Source: JAHEEL01 sp964581295 (GTDB taxonomy: Bacteria; Actinomycetota; Acidimicrobiia; Spongiisociales; UBA5794). Taken from it: DNA of 9,611 nucleotides. This document shows positions 6,663 through 9,611 of the stretch, in pieces (the stretch's first letter is position 1; every line of letters begins with the position of its first letter). Both the position numbers and the translations under genes were made by a program. Below the pieces are notes generated by a model. It was not told the DNA's origin and searched no databases. It saw only the letters and a program-made list of their open reading frames with translations. The stretch covers positions 1 to 9,611 of the forward strand of contig CAZONX010000087.1 of NCBI GenBank assembly GCA_964581295.1, given 5' to 3'.

Positions 6663-7088
6663 CTACGGCTTGTACACCCCTGCGCCTTGGGCCTTCTCCG
6701 TGGCCCAGAAGACATCTGAGACTTCCTGAATCAGGTCGATCATCTTCTGGGATGCTGCAGGGTCCATCGTCTTCTTTGCGTCGCCGGCAGCCTTCGTGGC
6801 ACGCCAGAAGAGATCATGGAGGTTCGGGAACTGTTCGACGTGCTTCGGCTCGAAGAAGTCGGTCCACAGCACCCAGAGGTGATGCTTGACGAGCTCGGCG
6901 CTCTGCTCCTTGATCGAGATTGCGCGCGAGCGGAACACCTCGTCGTCGGATGCCTGGTACTTCTCGGCAATCTTGAGACACGAGACGGCCTCGATCATTG
7001 CCTGGGCCGGGTCGTAGGTACCGCAGAACAGGTCGCAGTGGGCGTGCGCCTCGTGGCGTGGTGCAAGGATCTTCTCGACGATTTTCAT
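6663..7088 (-). CDS. sodN: Nickel superoxide dismutase precursor (NiSOD)
   Basis: A 141-residue precursor converting superoxide to oxygen and hydrogen peroxide. A 16-residue leader (MKIVEKILAPRHEAHA) must be removed to expose the nickel hook, HCDLFCGTYDPAQA, at residues 17-30. His1, Cys2, Cys6 and Tyr9 of the mature numbering are all present, as are Glu17 and the C-terminal NiSOD signatures KHHLWVLWTDFF and VFWATEK. Mature length would be 125 residues, slightly above the 117 of the Streptomyces enzyme. Two departures stand out. Position 5, Pro in known hooks (HCDLPCG), is Phe, and position 47, Arg in the Streptomyces enzyme (KEQRAEL), is Ser (KEQSAEL). The start at 7088 is fixed by the leader and a strong AGGAGG five to six bases upstream. 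The frame is open further upstream, but that sequence lies antisense to sodX. The divergent neighbour is the likely maturation protease. Confidence 0.95.
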   Translation of the reverse strand: MKIVEKILAPRHEAHAHCDLFCGTYDPAQAMIEAVSCLKIAEKYQASDDEVFRSRAISIKEQSAELVKHHLWVLWTDFFEPKHVEQFPNLHDLFWRATKAAGDAKKTMDPAASQKMIDLIQEVSDVFWATEKAQGAGVYKP

Positions 7089-7093
7089 GCTTC

Positions 7094-7099
7094 CTCCTA
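7094..7099 (-). promoter_or_regulatory. Ribosome binding site of sodN (AGGAGG)
   Basis: On the minus strand the sequence before the start reads ATAGGAGGAAGCATG. It is one of the few strong Shine-Dalgarno sites in the window and decides the sodN start at 7088 against the longer open frame. The 78-bp gap to sodX must hold both promoters; no clear -35/-10 pair for sodN was found. Confidence 0.75.
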
Positions 7100-7166
7100 T
7101 CGGATGGGGGTTCTTCGCAACCATACCCGAGCGCGTGGCGACATCTCCCGACTTCTGTTCCGTACA

Positions 7167-7679
7167 ATGGCAGGGGGCGAAGGAGGGCGTATTCGCAGGC
7201 GGGGCATAGCAGCGGCAACGGTCGGCTTCACCATAATCGGGGCCGCGACGATCGGCGGAACGACGAGGAGATTCGCGATTGTCGACGCCTCGATGCGCCC
7301 CACTTTTGAGCCGGACGACTGGGTGATTGCCCAGCGCCGGCGCCGCACGCCGACGCGGGGCGACGTCGTCGTCTTCACTCACCCGTCCTACCCGGATTGG
7401 ACGCTCGTCAAGCGGGTGATCGGATTGCCCGGTGAACGGGTCACGGTTGCTGGGGGTCAGCTTCACGTCGACGATTCAGTGCTCGCCGAGCCGTGGGCGG
7501 ATCAGCCCCTCCTCTCCGATTCGCAGGATGACGTGCCGGATGAAGCCGTGTGGGTGCTGGCCGATCGGCGTGCCGTCTCGTCGGTCGACAGTCGTGTGCT
7601 CGGGCCCATCCCGATCGACGACGTCGGGTGGACGGTGCTCGCTCGCTACTGGCCACCAAGTCGGGCCGGACGGATCTGA
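7167..7679 (+). CDS. sodX: S26-family signal peptidase, probable NiSOD maturation protease
   Basis: A 170-residue membrane-anchored serine protease. Residues 14-31 form a single hydrophobic anchor after an Arg-rich stretch (RIRRRG). The catalytic Ser is in ASMRPT (Ser42 of 41-46) and the catalytic Lys is in VKRVIGLPGE (Lys82 of 81-90). The box DVVVF (66-70) and the C-terminal DSRVLGPI (141-148) also match the family; the usual GDNR box is ADRR here. Adjacency to sodN, sharing a 78-bp divergent promoter region, points to SodX, which cleaves the NiSOD leader, rather than a general signal peptidase. In Streptomyces the two genes are in the same direction. The only ATG near the anchor is at 7167 but has no Shine-Dalgarno sequence. 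A perfect AGGAGG at 7181-7186 is followed by an in-frame ATT at 7191, so the true start is uncertain. The stop lies one base from the methyltransferase stop. Confidence 0.85.
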   Translation: MAGGEGGRIRRRGIAAATVGFTIIGAATIGGTTRRFAIVDASMRPTFEPDDWVIAQRRRRTPTRGDVVVFTHPSYPDWTLVKRVIGLPGERVTVAGGQLHVDDSVLAEPWADQPLLSDSQDDVPDEAVWVLADRRAVSSVDSRVLGPIPIDDVGWTVLARYWPPSRAGRI

Positions 7680-7680
7680 G

Positions 7681-8277
7681 TCAGCGCTTCACCGCAACGC
7701 ACACCACGTCGAGAGCATCCCCGTTGTCGGTCGGCCGCACCACCATTTCATTGCGCACGATGTCGAGGGCGGCGAAGTCGAGCGCCAGTTGATCCTCGGT
7801 GAAGAGCCAGTCGGGATTCGGTGGTCCGCCGGTGCCGCGGTTCAGGTTGTCGAGATGGTGAGCGACCACGACGATCCGCCCGCCGGGAGCAACGGCGCTC
7901 GCCGCGGTCGCATGCACGGTCTTGCGCATCTCCTCCGGCAGGTGCAGGTAGGCGAGCAGCACGAGGTCCCACGTTCGGCGCCCGGGTTCCCAAGTCAGCA
8001 GATCGACCGACTCGAACTCGATGCCAAGGCCGGCCTCGGCGGCCACCGCGGCTGCCTGTTCGATCGCCACCGGGGAGAGGTCGAAACCCGTGACGGTGAA
8101 CCCCTGTTCGGCCAGCCACATCGAGTTGCGACCCTGCCCGCAGGCAAGGTCGAGCGCCGTTCCCGTATCGAGACCGGCCACGGCCTCGACAACGAACCGG
8201 TTTGGCTCGCTCCCCCACATCGCTCCGCGTTCGCTGTAGCGGCCGTCCCACATTGATTGCATCGTGTCTTTGTTCAT
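7681..8277 (-). CDS. Class I SAM-dependent methyltransferase
   Basis: A 198-residue Rossmann-fold methyltransferase. Motif I is ALDLACGQGRNSMWLA (41-56), the acidic residue after strand 2 is in GFDLSP (64-69), motif III is near VDLLTW (91-96) and motif IV is DLVLLAYLHLP (104-114). The N-terminal WDGRY and WGSEPNRFV, and the later PPNPDWLFTEDQL (152-164), are typical of the Methyltransf_25/TehB-like small-molecule methyltransferases; the substrate is unknown. The start at 8277 lies 12 bases after the stop of the AlkD-like gene, so it is probably the last gene of a minus-strand operon. A TACGGT hexamer (8284-8289) six bases upstream could also serve as a local leaderless promoter. An internal ATG (MQSMW) is a possible alternative start. 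Confidence 0.88.
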   Translation of the reverse strand: MNKDTMQSMWDGRYSERGAMWGSEPNRFVVEAVAGLDTGTALDLACGQGRNSMWLAEQGFTVTGFDLSPVAIEQAAAVAAEAGLGIEFESVDLLTWEPGRRTWDLVLLAYLHLPEEMRKTVHATAASAVAPGGRIVVVAHHLDNLNRGTGGPPNPDWLFTEDQLALDFAALDIVRNEMVVRPTDNGDALDVVCVAVKR

Positions 8278-8289
8278 GGCGCGACCGTA

Positions 8290-8973
8290 TCAGACGTCGA
8301 GGTGCTTCGTGGCTTCGCGGTACGACAGACCTGAAAGAGATTCACGGTGCTCGGTCACGAACGCAACCACCGACTCCGGATCGGTCTTCGCATAGTCGCG
8401 CAGCGCCCATCCGATTGCCTTGCGGATGAAGAACTCCTGCTCGTGCATGCGCCGTTCACATGCATCGAAGAGCAGTTCGGAGTCGGTGGCTTCCCTGTGC
8501 CCAATCTGGCAGATGATCGAGCTACGACGTAGCCACAGGTCGGGGTGATCGATCCATGCCTCCACCTTCGGCGTGGTCGCCACACGTTGGCCAGCAAGCA
8601 CCTGTCCGACGAGGTGGATGGCGAGGCTGTCGACGAAGTCCCACCATGCGCCTTCGACGATCATCCGTCGGTAGATCGGCAGCGAAGAGGCGGTGACGTA
8701 GCGAGGGAAGGAACTCGCGTACTCGATCGCCAGGTAGCGCTCTTCGCGATGCGGCTGCGCCCACAGCGCGAGTACCGCTTGTCGATAGTCGGCCCGGCTC
8801 TGCGGGGGGAAGTCGCGAAGTGCCTGCTTCAGGATCGGTACCCGTGCGGGCGTCTGCACCCCGTAGAAGGGCGTGTCGGTCTTCATATACGCGGCCATCG
8901 ATGCGGCCTTCTCCGGATCGGCTGCGGAGGCAAGTCTCTGCGCCACCAGGTCGGTCAGTTCGTCAGCGTTCAC
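8290..8973 (-). CDS. DNA alkylation repair protein, AlkD-like DNA glycosylase
   Basis: A 227-residue all-helical protein of the AlkD family (HEAT-like repeats), which removes alkylated purines from DNA. Recognition rests on YMKTDTPFYGVQTPAR (29-44), REERYLAIEYA (76-86), the catalytic-region motif WWDFVDSLA (110-118), LWLRRSSII (146-154) and FIRKAIGWALRDYAK (182-196). By alignment from memory with B. cereus AlkD, Asp115 would be the catalytic Asp (Asp113), with Trp111 and Trp189 corresponding to Trp109 and Trp187. The GTG at 8973 was chosen because it gives the usual family length and has GAGGTGG just upstream. The open frame continues to an ATG at 9180, but that extension is low-complexity Ser/Thr sequence overlapping the DUF402 gene. 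The 11-base overlap with the upstream gene suggests translational coupling. Confidence 0.9.
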   Translation of the reverse strand: MNADELTDLVAQRLASAADPEKAASMAAYMKTDTPFYGVQTPARVPILKQALRDFPPQSRADYRQAVLALWAQPHREERYLAIEYASSFPRYVTASSLPIYRRMIVEGAWWDFVDSLAIHLVGQVLAGQRVATTPKVEAWIDHPDLWLRRSSIICQIGHREATDSELLFDACERRMHEQEFFIRKAIGWALRDYAKTDPESVVAFVTEHRESLSGLSYREATKHLDV

Positions 8974-9481
8974 GGGCCACCTCGAGCCACCGATCGCCGA
9001 CGTCGTCAAAAGGCTCGACCCTCGCCTCGACATCGATCGCAAGTCGAGCGGTGACGGTCCGTGCCATGTCGACGACGTGGGCTGGATACTCGAAGGCGAC
9101 ACGGTGCTCGTCGAACTCATCCTCGTCATGAACCTCGACGGACCCGTCGCTTCGGCGCACGACGTCGAGGTCGAGATCAACCATGCGGACCGTGTTGCCG
9201 TCCCAGGCGGCAGGGGTGATTATGTCGACGTAGACGTCGATTGACCCGTCTCCTCCGCCGCCTCCGTCGTTCCAGACGGCGGTCCACCATCGCCCAGGGC
9301 CGATGAGCTTCACGAATCCTGCCTGGACGCGCACCGTCTTGTCAGTCCCCCGGCGCAGCTCCGTGCCGGCGGGCGCCCAGAGCCACGTTCCGTGCTCGTC
9401 ATCGCCAAGATGGTTCATGTCAAACGCCCAGTGGGCGCTGCCGTCCCACTTCGAGAACCGGATGCAAACGGTCCTGCTCAT
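8963..9481 (-). CDS. DUF402 domain protein (FomD/Ntdp-like)
   Basis: A 172-residue soluble protein of the DUF402 family. It contains FSKWDGSAHW (9-18), GTWLWAP (31-37), the core YVDIITPAAW (84-93), DLDLDVV (102-108) and the acidic DEDEFDEH (119-126). Characterised relatives are metal-dependent phosphatases, including FomD and staphylococcal nucleoside tri/diphosphatase. The conserved Asp/Glu residues fit that chemistry, but the substrate here is unknown. A Gly-rich loop (73-77) interrupts the domain. It is the first gene of a minus-strand unit, overlapping the AlkD-like gene by 11 bases. The ATG at 9481 has no Shine-Dalgarno sequence but lies seven bases after a TAGCCT hexamer. Confidence 0.85.
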   Translation of the reverse strand: MSRTVCIRFSKWDGSAHWAFDMNHLGDDEHGTWLWAPAGTELRRGTDKTVRVQAGFVKLIGPGRWWTAVWNDGGGGGDGSIDVYVDIITPAAWDGNTVRMVDLDLDVVRRSDGSVEVHDEDEFDEHRVAFEYPAHVVDMARTVTARLAIDVEARVEPFDDVGDRWLEVARER

Positions 9482-9494
9482 GACGTCAAGGCTA
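9482..9494 (-). promoter_or_regulatory. Candidate leaderless promoter of the DUF402 operon (-10 TAGCCT)
   Basis: On the minus strand TAGCCT (9494-9489) fits TANNNT and is followed by seven bases and then the ATG at 9481. This places transcription initiation at the start codon. The -35 position would fall inside the left arm of the palindrome at 9503-9550. Confidence 0.42.
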
Positions 9495-9502
9495 CCGTGA
9501 CC

Positions 9503-9550
9503 GTTCTTGCGTAGCTATGGGAAGCCGGCTTCCACTATCTACGCAAGAAC
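9503..9550. repeat. 48-bp near-perfect palindrome
   Basis: GTTCTTGCGTAG (9503-9514) and CTACGCAAGAAC (9539-9550) are perfect complements, and the centre GGAAGCCGGCTTCC (9520-9533) is itself a perfect 14-bp palindrome on the same axis. Overall 21 of 24 positions pair. It lies between the end of a probable partial gene at the right edge and the promoter of the DUF402 unit. It could be a terminator for the former (no T-tract), an operator for the latter, or a recombination or mobile-element site. Confidence 0.8.
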
Positions 9551-9554
9551 AGAT

Positions 9555-9611
9555 TCACTCGGCTTTCCAGCTCCCGCCGGAGCGGAGCAGCGCGGCCAGG
9601 TCGCCGGTCCC
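9555..9611 (-). CDS. Partial C-terminal end of an unidentified protein
   Basis: The minus strand from the right edge is open for 18 codons and stops at TGA (9557-9555). It reads GTGDLAALLRSGGSWKAE, a plausible protein C-terminus ending just before the palindrome. A second minus-strand frame is also open and reads through RRELESRVNLFLRR into the palindrome, stopping at the TAG there. I cannot choose firmly between them, and the family is not recognisable from so short a piece. Confidence 0.3.
   Translation of the reverse strand, partial: GTGDLAALLRSGGSWKAE

Noticed and set aside
6496..6729. 77-codon plus-strand open frame between murJ and sodN
   Set aside because: It is built from the hairpin and heptad repeats and runs into the sodN 3' end in antisense; there is no ribosome binding site or protein-like composition.
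6816..7166. Upstream extension of the sodX frame across sodN
   Set aside because: This stretch is antisense to the conserved NiSOD coding sequence and would place over 100 extra residues before the membrane anchor.
7089..7466. Long upstream extension of the sodN frame
   Set aside because: The NiSOD leader and the AGGAGG site fix the start at 7088, and the extension is antisense to sodX.
8974..9180. N-terminal extension of the AlkD-like protein to the ATG at 9180
   Set aside because: The extra residues are Ser/Thr-rich low complexity overlapping the DUF402 gene; AlkD proteins normally begin near the GTG at 8973.
1..9611. tRNA or rRNA genes
   Set aside because: No cloverleaf-like sequence with a recognisable T-loop (GGTTCGAATCC type) and no rRNA-like conserved segment was seen on either strand by eye.

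Overview
The window is GC-rich, gene-dense bacterial DNA with short intergenic gaps, several 4-base start/stop overlaps and gene starts that mostly lack a Shine-Dalgarno sequence. Together with a nickel superoxide dismutase and a DUF402 protein, this suggests an actinobacterium-like genome, perhaps an uncultured Acidimicrobiia-type lineage. That placement is inference: there is no rRNA or other marker gene here.

Left part (1-1291). A double-hairpin REP-like element sits at the very edge (1-51). It is followed by a possible remnant of a polysaccharide flippase C-terminus on the minus strand (51-149), then a complete DMT/EamA transporter (220-1116). The gap to the next gene carries a tract of exact 7-bp repeats.

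Centre (1292-6431). A tightly coupled plus-strand cassette runs ATPase, permease, ATPase, permease. It encodes two ABC-2-type ATPases alternating with two ABC-2-type permeases, each junction overlapping by 1-4 bases, so it probably builds one or two exporters of unknown substrate. It is followed after 43 bp by a MurJ/MviN-family lipid flippase with an unusual set of cavity residues, which appears to have its own leaderless promoter.

Right-centre (6432-7679). A 231-bp region between convergent genes holds two heptad-repeat tracts in opposite orientation around a strong hairpin. Next come sodN (nickel superoxide dismutase, minus strand) and, divergently transcribed, an S26-family peptidase that is very probably its maturation protease SodX. 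The pair makes sense together because NiSOD must have its leader removed to expose the nickel-binding N-terminal His. The NiSOD hook reads HCDLFCGTY instead of HCDLPCGxY, and a second residue near the active site (Arg47 in the Streptomyces enzyme) is Ser.

Right part (7681-9611). A minus-strand unit encodes a DUF402 protein, an AlkD-like DNA glycosylase (translationally coupled to it) and a SAM-dependent methyltransferase. Its promoter region abuts a 48-bp near-perfect palindrome. The last ~57 bases probably hold the C-terminal end of another minus-strand gene.

No wholly new system is evident. The most notable items are the variant NiSOD, the 7-bp-periodic intergenic repeat family, the 48-bp palindrome and the atypical MurJ.
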